Part shown: positions 49,674 to 59,741 of the stretch, piece after piece
Position numbering within the stretch: position 1 is the stretch's first letter
Layout of the letters: each line of letters begins with the position of its first letter
From: Cucumis sativus
Taxonomy: Eukaryota > Streptophyta > Magnoliopsida > Cucurbitales > Cucurbitaceae
Assembly: GCF_000004075.3 (NCBI RefSeq)
Contig: NC_026655.2
Coordinates: 8,494,001-8,558,000 of the forward strand
Length of the DNA stretch: 64,000 nt
Direction: 5' to 3'
Position numbers and translations under genes: made by a program
The notes under the pieces: model-generated
Told to the model about the DNA's origin: nothing
Databases searched by the model: none
The model's input: the letters and a program-made list of their open reading frames with translations, nothing else

Positions 49674-49705
<32 letters not shown>

Positions 49706-50809
49706 TATATTTGGAATCGAGAACAAATTCGATTTATAAATTCAATCAAATTCTAAAAATAATTAACATAAAATGAAGAACATACCAAAATCGAATATAT
49801 ATTCATATTAATTCAAATATTAAAAAATACATGTGTTTAAGTTCAGAAATTACATGAAAACTTAAAACTAAAACCTGAAAACATAATTCTAAACGTGGTG
49901 GATATCAGTTTTCTCCTACCTCCCAACCTAGAAGGATAGAAAATTAAATATCAAACATACATAAAATATAAAATCTAAACAATTCATTTAAATTTTAGTT
50001 AAAAAACATTCAACAAATTCAATATATACAATATACAATCTACAATCCACAATATACAATACACATACAACCGAATATATAATATACATTTATTTAGGAA
50101 AAAAAATAAATACAACTCTTTACAGGAATGTAGAGAAGGCGAAGTAACTCGACGATGAAAGGAGGACGGGGAACCACGAACAGCAACGGCGGCGAGCAAG
50201 GACTCGACGAACGACAACTCATGGCAGATGGCAGACAATGTCACTCCCTCTTCTCTCTTTCATTTTCGTTCTCTCGTGTGTTCTATGAACACAAAACATT
50301 TTATAACAAGGGGTTCTCGTGACACAACATAAATATACTTCGCGAGAACCACCTATTCCGGATGCATAAGTGACAACGTTGGCATTTTTCAGTAATCTCG
50401 ACGTTGTCACTTATAGCGTCGGGAAAAACTTTTCAAAAATTTTCAAATAATGTCACACTTTCCCCTAACTTTGTCAGATCCTATGTCGGCAAAAAGTAGG
50501 CCAATCCCGACATAGTCTTTTTTGGTGTTGAAAAAAGTTACAATAATTACTTAAAAGTTGAACCTTTGCCAACGTGATCAACGCCAACATCGGCATAGGT
50601 GGAGCAATTGTCGACGTCATGCAAATATGCATTGGGATTGCTCTAAATTTAAAGAATGATTTCAACTTTTCCTGACGTCTTCATGCTTGGTGTCGACAAA
50701 GATCTCAATCTGCGACACCCTCTTCATGACGTCGGGAAAAGATTCTTTTTTCGACATCTTTATCTCGACGCTTGTTTCTGCGTCGCAAGAACCATTTTTT
50801 CTTGTAGTG
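49460..50809. mobile_element. Degenerate CACTA-like element with one terminus
   Basis: The right end is TTCTTGTAGTG at 50799-50809, which on the other strand reads CACTACAAGAA, the classic CACTA-element terminus. Just inside it, 50400-50790 is packed with CG-rich words built on GACGTC, GTCGAC and GTCGGGAAAA in both orientations, such as TATGTCGG paired with CCGACATA around 50480-50513. That is how CACTA subterminal repeats look. A second CG-rich stretch at 49460-49660 may belong to the other side. No transposase is present and no left terminus was found, so the left boundary is a guess. Confidence 0.5.
49674..49710. repeat. (TTA)n-(TA)n compound microsatellite
   Basis: About eight TTA units run directly into about six TA units. 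It is a variable simple repeat in spacer DNA with no gene nearby. Confidence 0.9.
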
Positions 50810-51451
50810 AATGTATCTTTTTAGGATTTAGATTGAAACCTATATTATGTATTAAAAAAATGTACATATGTAATCTATGTATTTAAATTTAATCTCAAAT
50901 TTTAAATTATTTTTAGATTTTAGTATTAAATTTAAATTGATTTTAGGTTTTAGGATGAGTAATAAAAAACAATATATATATATTTAAAAAAGTTACTACT
51001 TATTAAACGTATAGAAGTTAATAAATTCATTAACAAGTTTTTTACAATTTTCTTTATTGTTATCTAAACACACCCTCCCACCCTCATTGCTCTCTTCCCC
51101 TTTTCATAGTTTACATATCCTTTTGTATATCCTAAATCCAACTAATGCAATTAAATTCAAATAATTTTTACAACCAAATAATAAAATCAAACAACAAATC
51201 TAAATTAAACTATTTTTACAACAAAATCATCTATTTGGGAAAGCCAACTTCAACATAAATTAAATTATTTTAACAATAAAATAATAAAATCAAATAACCA
51301 ACATAGCTGAGGAATGGAAGACAGAATGACGAAGAAGATAAGGGAGAACAAAAGGCAGAAGGAAGTTTTTATGTTGAAATGAAAGGCATAATGCTTGAAT
51401 TTTAGGGTTTTTGAAGAGGTGAAGACTGCATAAAGGATAAGTGTCATTGGG

Positions 51452-51598
51452 GTCGTGTATACCCGGTACACGACTTCGCCACTACTCGAAAAATTTGGCA
51501 GTCAACTCTATTGTTGACTATCAAAAAGTACACCTGTTCCGGAGTCGTAGACCGAGTCCACGACTCTAGTTAGATTTAGCGAAGTTGTGTACCAGGTA
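51452..51598. repeat. Cluster of nested inverted repeats
   Basis: Within 147 bp there are four inverted-repeat relationships. A quasi-palindrome at 51452-51474 pairs GTCGTGTA with TACACGAC. AGTCAAC at 51500-51506 pairs perfectly with GTTGACT at 51513-51519. Another quasi-palindrome at 51544-51564 pairs GTCGTAGAC with GTCCACGAC. The outer arms 51461-51480 and 51579-51598 match each other inverted at about 17 of 20 bases. It could be a small foldback element or MITE. Confidence 0.6.
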
Positions 51599-52539
51599 TT
51601 TTTTACCATTGTTTCAAGCCTACCTTAGAATTGCCATTACTTTTTAAAATCACATTATTATTTTTTAAAAATCCCTAATCAAATCAAAAATAAAATAATT
51701 GCCTTTTCTCTACACAATAACATAAAAGTTTCTCTTTTTTGGTAAATTTGTTTTTGAGCTGTGGATATCATGTCTCAATCTCCTGCTTTTTTTTAGTGTA
51801 ATAACAAGTGTCCAAGAACTCGAAATATCTATATGTATAACTCGATATGTATATATACACACATTAAATTACAATTTTATTTGATAATTTTCAAAATTTG
51901 TGTATATATGGTTGGTATATTTTAAACAATATCTAATAAGTTTGTTGAGTTTCGACTTTTTGTCTAATTGGTTCGATAACTTTAAAAAATGTCTAATTAA
52001 TTATGAGCTATAGATTTTGTATTGAAATGGTTTGTCACGTATACAAATTTTATAAAAATTAAGTCGTCTATTACATGTACAATTGAATTTTTATGTACTT
52101 TAATGGGTCCTAAAACTTTATTATTACTATTTTTTCTGTATGCAGTGGTTTGTAAATTTTAGAAAACGGTTGAATATATAAACGTGTAGATTCGTCAAAT
52201 ATCTTATTTAAGTGGAATGTTTACAGAATTCTAACAAAATATTAAAAAAGTAATTATCTCATGTCGAAAAAGCTAAAAAAAGTTATATGTCTTGTCTAAA
52301 CTACAAGCACTTTAAGCTTGAACGTGCTAATAACTCTAACAAAAGTATGTCACATTGGTTTTAATTTTAAGTTTAAAAGGTTTGAGAGTGTTTTTGAAGT
52401 TTAGATTGGGGAGAGAATTCTTTTTAATTATAATAATTTTTCACATTGTGAATTTTCTTTTTAGTGGGTCGGTGGTATTTATCTAAAGGTAATTATAATC
52501 GGATGCTGTCAAATATAGTAATTAGATTCAAAATAATAA

Positions 52540-52770
52540 AATATGTAACAACTTTTTAAAAAATTTGTAAATATAGCAAAATCTATCCAAAACTATCAAT
52601 AAGAGAAGTTTATCATAGACCATGTTGCAAATATTGGTCTATCACTAAGAGACTATGTTGCAAATATTAATCTATCACTAATAGATAATAGATTATAAGA
52701 GTTTATCAACGATAAAAATCTATCATGAATTTAGTGATTGGAAATTAGAAATTATTATTTTTAAAAAGTT
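52540..52770. repeat. MITE-like repeat with TCTATC/GATAGA words
   Basis: This stretch contains AAATATAGCAAAATCTATCC, two copies of a TTGCAAATATT(G/A)(G/A)TCTATCACTAA phrase at about 52624-52682, and GATAAAAATCTATCATG. It belongs to the same loose family as 25180-25420 and 29080-29420. Boundaries are unclear. Confidence 0.4.
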
Positions 52771-53254
52771 CTTAATTCTAACTCACTTGGGGCTTCACGT
52801 TAATAAACCTTGTTGGTTGAAACTTGATTGTATATATATCCGTGTTAATCAACTATCGTTTACTTTTTACTCAACATAACAAAAAATCAAACATTACTTA
52901 TTTCAACTTGTTACACCATGAGTTACAATATTATTTTCTAATTGATGTATGCTTGAACTAAACCCTCTAAATATTGCTTAATTATTGTTCATACACATTT
53001 GGTTGATCAAAGCTCGCAATTCAATAACTTCATAATATATTCTTTCGATAAGATTATCTTTCTCGTTTGAATGTTGATATATCAATTTCAATAGTGAACT
53101 CAAACAATACAAATTTAATCTAAGGATGTTTATATGAATTCCAAATATTCACCTAAACAAAAAGAATGTGTATAATTATATTGAGAATACTAATTAGAAT
53201 ACATGAGAAGATTTCAACAATGAATTAAAAAAAAATCTTAACATCTCTGTCTCT

Positions 53255-55045
53255 CTATATTACATTGAGAAAATTATACTTAGGGGGCATAACAATCCTT
53301 GGGAAATTATCGTTAACAACCTTTTTCTTGTCATCCAAACAATAAAATTCCATATCTGATTGAGGAATCCACATATCTTCTCTATACTTCTTATAAACAT
53401 CTCCTTTGTAAAAATTTCTTGTTCTAAATGCCAACACAAGTGAGGCCAAACCTCCAATCAACACCACCACAGCCAAAACCAAGAATGATCCACTAAAACA
53501 ATGAGCTCCCTTGCAAGTCAATCCATTCCCATCCCTAATGCCACCATCTTTTGTTGCTTCAATATCATACAATTTCCCAATGACATCCACATTTAGTACA
53601 TATGATCCGATTGGGACTGCTAATTGAGCACAATTGAAGATTGTTGCATAATATTTCAACCCAAAAAGCTCTGAAAGTATTGCAAAAATTATCGGTACTT
53701 GCGCTCCGAATCCAAACCCGATTGTCAACGAAGCTACATAGATGGAGCCGGGATACGGGAAGGCGACGAACAACATACCGATACAAGTGAGAAGATGGGA
53801 GAAAGCAAACATTAAAGGACGAGGTAATTTGTATTTTGTCATAAGTGTTTCAGAGATGAAACCAGAGCCTACTCTGCCGAAGAAGCTGAATATTGAAACC
53901 CAGGAAACAAAGATACTTATGGATTTAGATGGATATCCAAGCGATTCGCCGATTTGGCCGATGTTATCAATGGCAGCAATTGATGAACCACACCCACAAA
54001 GTGTTGCAACGAAAATAAGCCCCATGTCTTTACTAAACAGAGCTTGTAAGATACTGAAATCTTCTCCACGTTCTGGCTTGTTGACTATGTTTGAGCAACA
54101 TGTTGGTGAATTCAATTCGGGAATTTCTTCAATTGGGGATAAGGATTCATTGTTTTTAGTTGTAGAACTAGATGAAGTTTTCATTTCCGGAGTGAAAACA
54201 GCGGGAGATGAGTTTTTGTCTGTTTGTCCATTGAGCTTGAAGAGCATGAGTTCTTCTCTAACGGCTATTAATAGAGGCATAAGAAGTAACCCAATAATTA
54301 CAGCAGCTCCACTAGCATACCCAGCTGAAGAAAATGCAGCTTGTTTTTGTGAAACGGTAAGAAATAAGAGAAACAAAGCAAGAATGATTGAGACATAAAG
54401 CAAATGGTAAAGAACTCGGAGTTCTTCGGGATGTCTACGCATATTGATTGTTCGGATGGAAAGGAAAAATAAAGAAGAAATTAAAGTGGGAAACCATGCC
54501 AGAAGAAGCACCAAACTAGCTGGATTGTCATGGCCATGAAGAGCTAAATAGAATTGAGTTACAATGGCACCTCCAATTCCGACGAATCCTTTAAGAAGTC
54601 CAAGAATTATACCTCGTCGATCAGGGAAGTTTCTTACACTCGTTACTAAAACGGCGGTGTTAGCGAAGTTTTGTGAATTAGCAGCTAAGCAAATATAGAT
54701 GAACATTTGCCATAGCTGTGGTTTAGCGATACGGTGAGTAAGGGAGAGCCAAATCATGAAATAGCTAAAGAAATTGAGAAATGAACCGACGACAAACAGA
54801 ACCCACGGTGGAGCTATTTCGCCGAGAAGGCCAGCAAAAACTCCGAGATTGGAACCAAGATCTTTGGCGAATCCTAATGTGTTGATTTCGGTTTGGCTGT
54901 AATCGAATTGAGTTTTGATTGCTTTTGAGTATGTACCGAAAACGTACGTGGAACCCGCGCCGATCATGATTAGGAAGGAAGCAAAAACTGAAAACCATCG
55001 TCCTGTTGCAAGTTGTTTGAGGAAAGGGCGAAATTTATCGGCCAT
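53255..55045 (-). CDS. NFD4/nodulin-like MFS transporter, intronless (copy E)
   Basis: This is an intronless gene for a 596-residue transporter of the NFD4/nodulin-like MFS family, with unknown substrate. Marks in order: TGRWFSVFASFLIMIGAGSTYVFG near residues 14-37, QFDYSQTEINTLGFAKDLGSN, NFPDRRGIILGLLKGFVGIGGA, a Ser/Thr-rich central loop (MKTSSSSTTKNN), NKPERGEDFSILQALFSKDM, and NFYKGDVYKKYREDMW after the last helix. The C-terminal tail (PRIVMPPKYNFLNVI) is about 20 residues longer than in copy D. It shares the intronless structure of C and D. The ATG at 55045 directly follows a striking heptamer-repeat leader at 55058-55176. No defect is visible. Confidence 0.95.
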   Translation of the reverse strand: MADKFRPFLKQLATGRWFSVFASFLIMIGAGSTYVFGTYSKAIKTQFDYSQTEINTLGFAKDLGSNLGVFAGLLGEIAPPWVLFVVGSFLNFFSYFMIWLSLTHRIAKPQLWQMFIYICLAANSQNFANTAVLVTSVRNFPDRRGIILGLLKGFVGIGGAIVTQFYLALHGHDNPASLVLLLAWFPTLISSLFFLSIRTINMRRHPEELRVLYHLLYVSIILALFLLFLTVSQKQAAFSSAGYASGAAVIIGLLLMPLLIAVREELMLFKLNGQTDKNSSPAVFTPEMKTSSSSTTKNNESLSPIEEIPELNSPTCCSNIVNKPERGEDFSILQALFSKDMGLIFVATLCGCGSSIAAIDNIGQIGESLGYPSKSISIFVSWVSIFSFFGRVGSGFISETLMTKYKLPRPLMFAFSHLLTCIGMLFVAFPYPGSIYVASLTIGFGFGAQVPIIFAILSELFGLKYYATIFNCAQLAVPIGSYVLNVDVIGKLYDIEATKDGGIRDGNGLTCKGAHCFSGSFLVLAVVVLIGGLASLVLAFRTRNFYKGDVYKKYREDMWIPQSDMEFYCLDDKKKVVNDNFPRIVMPPKYNFLNVI

Positions 55046-55057
55046 GGCTCAGATTAA

Positions 55058-55176
55058 AGAAGAAGAATGAAGAATGAAGAATGAAAAATGAAGAATGAAG
55101 AATTGAAGAATAATGAAGAATGAAGAATTGAGAATGAAGAATGAAGAATGAAGAATTGAAGAATGAAGAATTGATG
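55058..55176. repeat. GAAGAAT heptamer array in the leader of transporter copy E
   Basis: About fifteen copies of GAAGAAT and its one-base variants GAAGAATT and GAAAAAT fill 119 bp, starting only 13 bp upstream of the transporter's ATG. On the gene's strand this is an uninterrupted pyrimidine-rich ATTCTTC array. It is probably within the transcribed leader and is expected to vary in length between plants. Confidence 0.85.
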
Positions 55177-55200
55177 GAGAATAATTTCTGCGGGGTTATT

Positions 55201-55230
55201 AAAAGGAAAATCAGTTCTTGCAGTTTGTGT
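55201..55230 (-). promoter_or_regulatory. Upstream block of transporter copy E resembling those of C and D
   Basis: On the minus strand this reads ACACAAACTGCAAGAACTGA followed by TTTTCCTTTT, close to ACACAAACTATAGAACTGAATTCCTT at 38465-38490 upstream of copy C. Its distance from the ATG (156-185 bp) is longer than in C because the heptamer array lies between. Confidence 0.45.
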
Positions 55231-55589
55231 AACAAAGATTTGTTTGATCAAATATCGGTATAATTTGATGATGGAGAAAAGTTCACGTATTTAACTGTAT
55301 TTAATTTTGTTGGTCAAAGATAAATCCAAGGTAAAAAATTAATTAATCTGTGTAACTCCATGAATTTTAGCGTATTAGGTACATTGTTTTGTAACATATA
55401 TTCCTAATTAGATTTTGGAGACAAAGAAAGATATTGAAATTTGACTAGAGAGAAAAATAAACCGTTTATTTTAGGAGCACTTGCAAGAACATAAATAAAT
55501 AAAAAAAAACCTTTCATTTACAAATTTATTTGTTCTATATTCATATACTTTATATTTGATATAACATAGAATTGAAATTGTGCTGTCTA

Positions 55590-56000
55590 GCTCTACGTAA
55601 TTCGAGATGAGATTGTTCCCTTAGGTGTTACATTGATACTTAAGAATGGTCATACCTTCCTAGACCATAAACCAATTATTCATTAGATTACTTAAAACAA
55701 GATGTAATTTTGAGGGTAAAAATATATTTTGATCTAACTAAAATTATGATCACTCCGTGAATGTTTAACTTACTAATCATAGTTACGTCAATTGGACACA
55801 AAATATATCTAGCTACGGGTTATAGCAGACAATGTCGTTAGTTAACGAATGTTGGTTTGTTGGTTTAAAGAGTTTAGTCAGCTCATATTAGATGGTTGGA
55901 GATCATAATCTATAGGTTTATTAGATCCCAACGGCTCACAAAGGAAGTTCAAATTGATTTAGTGAACAAACCCTTAATAATATTTGATTTGGTGTTGAGG
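55590..56000 (+). repeat. LTR-like interspersed repeat, third copy (distal part)
   Basis: This stretch matches the distal parts of the repeats at 6590 and 22762: TTAGATTACTTAAAACAAGATGTAATTTTGAGGGTAAAA against the equivalent GTAGTCTTAGGAGTAAAA text, then GTTAGTTAACGAATGTTG, AGAGTTTAGTCAGCTCA, TCATAATCTATAGG and ATTAGATCCCAACGGCTCACA. The TGTTGG beginning is missing, so the copy is truncated on its left. Confidence 0.5.
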
Positions 56001-57479
56001 GAGTATTGATATTCTATTTTATACTTCTTTTATGTGTGTGTTTCTTTAAGAATAGAGCATCGAGTATAGTGACAAACATATATATAACATAAATAAAATG
56101 TAAATCTTTAAGTATTGAACATTGAGCATTGAACATCCAGTAGCATTGAGGTTCGAGTATCTACTATATAACATAGAGCATATAATATAAAAGTACAGAG
56201 GATAAAACATCATGTAGTCAATATCTAGTATCGAGGATTGAGTATCAAACACTCATATTGTTTTCAAATTAATAAATTCACGAGTGATGCAAACAAAAAA
56301 AAAGATTATTTTTCATTCACTAAAACTGAACCATTGCCATCCTTACCAATGACGAGCAAACAGTCCATCACAAGCTTTTATAACATTAAAACCTAAAATA
56401 ACATCAAATTCTAACACAATTATACAAGGGGCACTTGCAAAAATGGCAAAATAAGTTATAATAATTAAGTCCATATCATACACATTTTATTATTTGCAAA
56501 AATGGAAAAAACGAAGGCCAGCCCACACATCAAGAAGTAAAATGTCACAAATGTCCTCGTTACTAATATATGTTTGATACACCTTATACATGTCTGATAC
56601 ACCTAATACACCAATTGATACACTTGATACTTCTTGATACATCCGATAAATTTGATTGATACACTTAATGCACCTGATACTCTTTGATACATTAAATACC
56701 GAAACATTACTAATATATGTTTGATACACCTGATACACTGCAGATACATTTTGTATTCTTCACTTATACAATTGAGTGATTAAATGCACTTGATATGCTT
56801 GAAGTCCTATTTATACATTTGATATACTATTGATATACACTTATAAACTCGATTCATATACTTGATAATGATTCACTTTACTGATATTCTTTAATAATAT
56901 ATTGTTAATATACTTGATAATGATACAATGAGTTACATCATTCAGATACTTAACAATACTCTAATGAACTGCATAAAATTTAAAAAAATAAAAAATCTAT
57001 GTTAACCAACTAATACATATAATATAAGTATATCACAAATATACGAAACTGAAACAAAGTAAAACAAAAAAATAATATAAAAAATAAAACAAAATCATTT
57101 GGAATTAGATTTAACTCAAAATACACATTAAAGAAAGTAAAGAAAAATCACAAATAAAATTAAATTACTTAGATCAACAACCATTATATAATATTTCATA
57201 TTGTAATTATTGTACTATTGATTTTATAAAATTAATATTAAGATATAAAAAATAAATAATTTTGATAGTATAAGAATAAACATATAATTAGGACCTTAAA
57301 AAGTGGGAGTATAAATCAATAATGAGTATGACATTGAAAAAAAGAGAAATAAGTTATGGAAGGATAGTTTAGGAATAATATCAAATTTAAAATTGAGAAT
57401 TAAAAATTTGGGGATATTTGCAAAATTCCGAACGAATGTGCTATAATTACTAATATCGATATCGGTATGCAATTTCCCA
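56001..57479. other. AT-rich spacer with TTGATACA-type arrays
   Basis: No gene is visible. At 56100-56255 short words such as TTGAACATTGAGCATTGAACATC repeat loosely. A longer TTGATACAC-type array follows at 56565-56960. Beyond that the sequence is extremely AT-rich to about 57420. Confidence 0.5.
56565..56960. repeat. Degenerate TTGATACAC-type tandem array
   Basis: More than twenty variants of TTGATACAC, CTGATACAC and TTGATATAC follow each other with spacers of a few bases. One 24-bp phrase (CTAATATATGTTTGATACACC) occurs twice, at about 56563 and 56708. A shorter array of the same kind is at 46445-46565. Confidence 0.65.
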
Positions 57480-58987
57480 TTAAACAATCTCTTGTCCTTC
57501 TAATCGAAGTCGTAGTTTCTCGTAGTCGTTGTTTGAAGACGAAGCCGTCGCTCGTCGCAGCCGCCGTCGAGGGTACTGAGAAGAAGCACGCGAGATAGGT
57601 TGAATCTTGATGAAGAGGTGAAATTTAATGCTTTTTTCTACAGAGGCCTAATTTTACTTTAGGGATCAATCATCAATTCTTGATCTCTTTCCATGAGATT
57701 GCCCATTTTGCCCAAATTAATTTTTCATCCTGGAATCAATCTATCCAATGATTCAACTGACTTTTGCTGTTTCTCTATGTTTAATTTATCATCATTTTTT
57801 TAAGCTTCTGCTTGTTTTTCTATCTAGGAATAATGCCTTTCACATCTTTGCTAATCCAATTGTTTTATTTCTGCCTTCATACATTTCCATCTGCAAAATG
57901 GCTTTTCTCTCATTCACTTACTGAATTGGCAGCTTTTTTTTTTATCACTTAAAACTTGTCAAATCTCAAGGTTAATTTGAAGAAAGCACAAGTATCGTTT
58001 GCCTAGTGTTGTTGTTGTGTTTTTATAAAAATACTGTATGCCTATTGTAAATATAGTTTATATCGAGAATAGGATAAATAATCTCTAGAGTTTGTCATAT
58101 TTTCTTCAATTTGAAATGCCATGCTTGTGCTGTTGGAGGATGCTTTTAATTAAAATGGTTAACGTCACATTTGTTAGGTTCAAAATCACTCCAGAACATG
58201 CTTTTAATCTTTTAGAATTAGTTCTGATGGCATGAAACTCGTATCTAAATTGATTTGAGATTTAAGACATGGCTTAGACTTTAGAGTCATTTTTAAACAT
58301 GCTAATCATTTTTTGTTGTTTTAGAGTAATTTCCTCTATTTCATTCATCTTTAATATCCCGAGCTCACTAAGGCTATTCTGTAAACTTTATGACACTTCG
58401 AATTGTCCATATATACTTTTCTTTTCTCAAATGTATCCTCCTAATTCCTTGCTTTCAATATCTTCGGAAAACATCACAAGTATAACAGAAATTTATTTAT
58501 TTTTTCTTTTTAATCTCTTTTAAATGGACTAATTTACTTGAATTGTAATATAGCTATTCATTTAAGATGCTAGGTGATTATGGTTAGAAACTAGAAAAGC
58601 AGGATCCGCCATATAAAGATCTATTTTTTTAATCTCTATGCTTAGTGCCTGCCTTTTTGTTTGATGCCTCGACAAAGACATGACTTAGAAAATACATTTT
58701 AATATGGAAAGGGTAAATAGTTTAGTAAATTATAACCATTTCTATTGTTTGCATTGCAATCTCTTTCTCTCTCTCTCTGGCTAACTATTTTCAATTTTCT
58801 TACTCTTGATATAGAATTATTGTGAGTTAGCATTTTTATATGCACTGTTCTATATATGTACATGTTTGTCAATTCTTCCTTGTGTGAAACTGTTGCATCT
58901 GCTTATTCCCAGGTCCGGGATTGCACGTCTGGAATCTTTGTAGCTGATTAATGTGATGATAGGATGTTTGAGAAAGACCATCGCTCA
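57480..58987. other. Less AT-rich region downstream of the RING-CH gene
   Basis: A CG-rich patch at about 57495-57600 (GTCGCTCGTCGCAGCCGCCGTCG) looks like the leader of a plant gene, but no open frame of weight follows it on the plus strand until the antisense frame at 58956. GTGAAA at 57619 and TTCCCAG at 58907-58913 could be splice borders of an unannotated plus-strand transcript. A (CT)n run is at 58760-58779. Otherwise the stretch holds only 3' flanking sequence of the RING-CH gene. Confidence 0.4.
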
Positions 58988-59741
58988 TCATCCAAAGAAA
59001 TCGGCACGAAAAAACCATGGGAGGAGGAAGGCTAGAACTGTACATGTTAATAGGAAATTACAGAAGCGCTGCCCCCAGCAACAGGATAATGAAACCTCAT
59101 TGTCCAAGGACACTGTCGACACTGTTGAGCTTGCTACCAATCTCCTCTCATTCCGATGTATTGCAAAATGGCTACTCCTGTTTCTCCTCACATTTGTTGC
59201 AGTCTGACCACAAATCTCACATTGTCTACCATTAGAAAGGGATGATACAGAATTGGAGTTATATTAAGAGCACCATATCTGTTATTGGAAACTGTGAAGA
59301 GAGGAGAGGATGAAGATCGTCATAGGAATTTTACCTGTTGCCTCGATGCATAAACCAAATCTCGGCGCAGTCACGATGTGATATTCCAAGCTCATCTTTG
59401 CAGCTACACCCGAGGTGTATGAGTTCTGAAGTTATCGACTCGTTTTCGGAGCCCAAATGACATATCCTGCAAACCTTTTCTTCACTAGAATCTTCATCAT
59501 CCACTGACTCTCCATTGGTTTTTATATCAATGATGCAGTTTTGATGACTCTCTGGCTGTGAGCTGGTCTCTAGCATCTCCACTCCATGCCTCTTTCTATT
59601 CTCCTCATTCTCACGCACACAGGTCCCACCTTCCCCTCCAATTACCCCTTTCGCTTCACGAGGTCTCGACGGCGATGCAACAATTGTCTTAGGTTCATCT
59701 GGGCTTGTTATCCCACTTGATCCTTCATTTTGTTCAATCAT
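58988..59741 (-). CDS. RING-CH (RINGv) zinc-finger protein with a C-terminal membrane segment, two exons
   Basis: This is a probable membrane-anchored E3 ubiquitin ligase of the RING-CH/MARCH-like type. Exon 1 is 59741-59335 and exon 2 is 59225-58988, with a 109-bp GT-AG intron; the product is 214 residues. The zinc-binding set is complete once spliced: C91 and C94 (CRIC), C112 and C114 (CSC), H122 and C125 (HRDC), then C138 and C141 (CEIC) from exon 2, the order C4HC3. Before it lies an acidic, disordered 90-residue tail (GESVDDEDSSEEK). After it, LLTCTVLAFLLPWFF near the C-terminus is a single membrane segment. The protein is short for the family, which often has two membrane segments after the RING. 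The plus strand opposite exon 2 carries an 83-codon open frame, treated here as a shadow. Confidence 0.85.

Larger units (their letters stand above)
50810..53254. other. AT-rich spacer with a block of inverted repeats, no gene seen
   Basis: No gene is visible. Two structures stand out: a cluster of nested inverted repeats at 51452-51598 and a TCTATC/GATAGA-type repeat at 52540-52770. The rest is AT-rich. The right end is downstream sequence of the minus-strand transporter ending at 53255. Confidence 0.5.

Noticed and set aside
53742-54398. 218-codon plus-strand frame
   Set aside because: It lies entirely antisense to the intact transporter copy E, and its composition follows the opposite strand's codons.
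58956-59207. Plus-strand 83-codon frame as an independent protein gene
   Set aside because: The minus strand completes the RING-CH zinc-binding set with a correctly spliced exon here. The plus frame has no known relatives that I recognise, so it is kept only as a finding.
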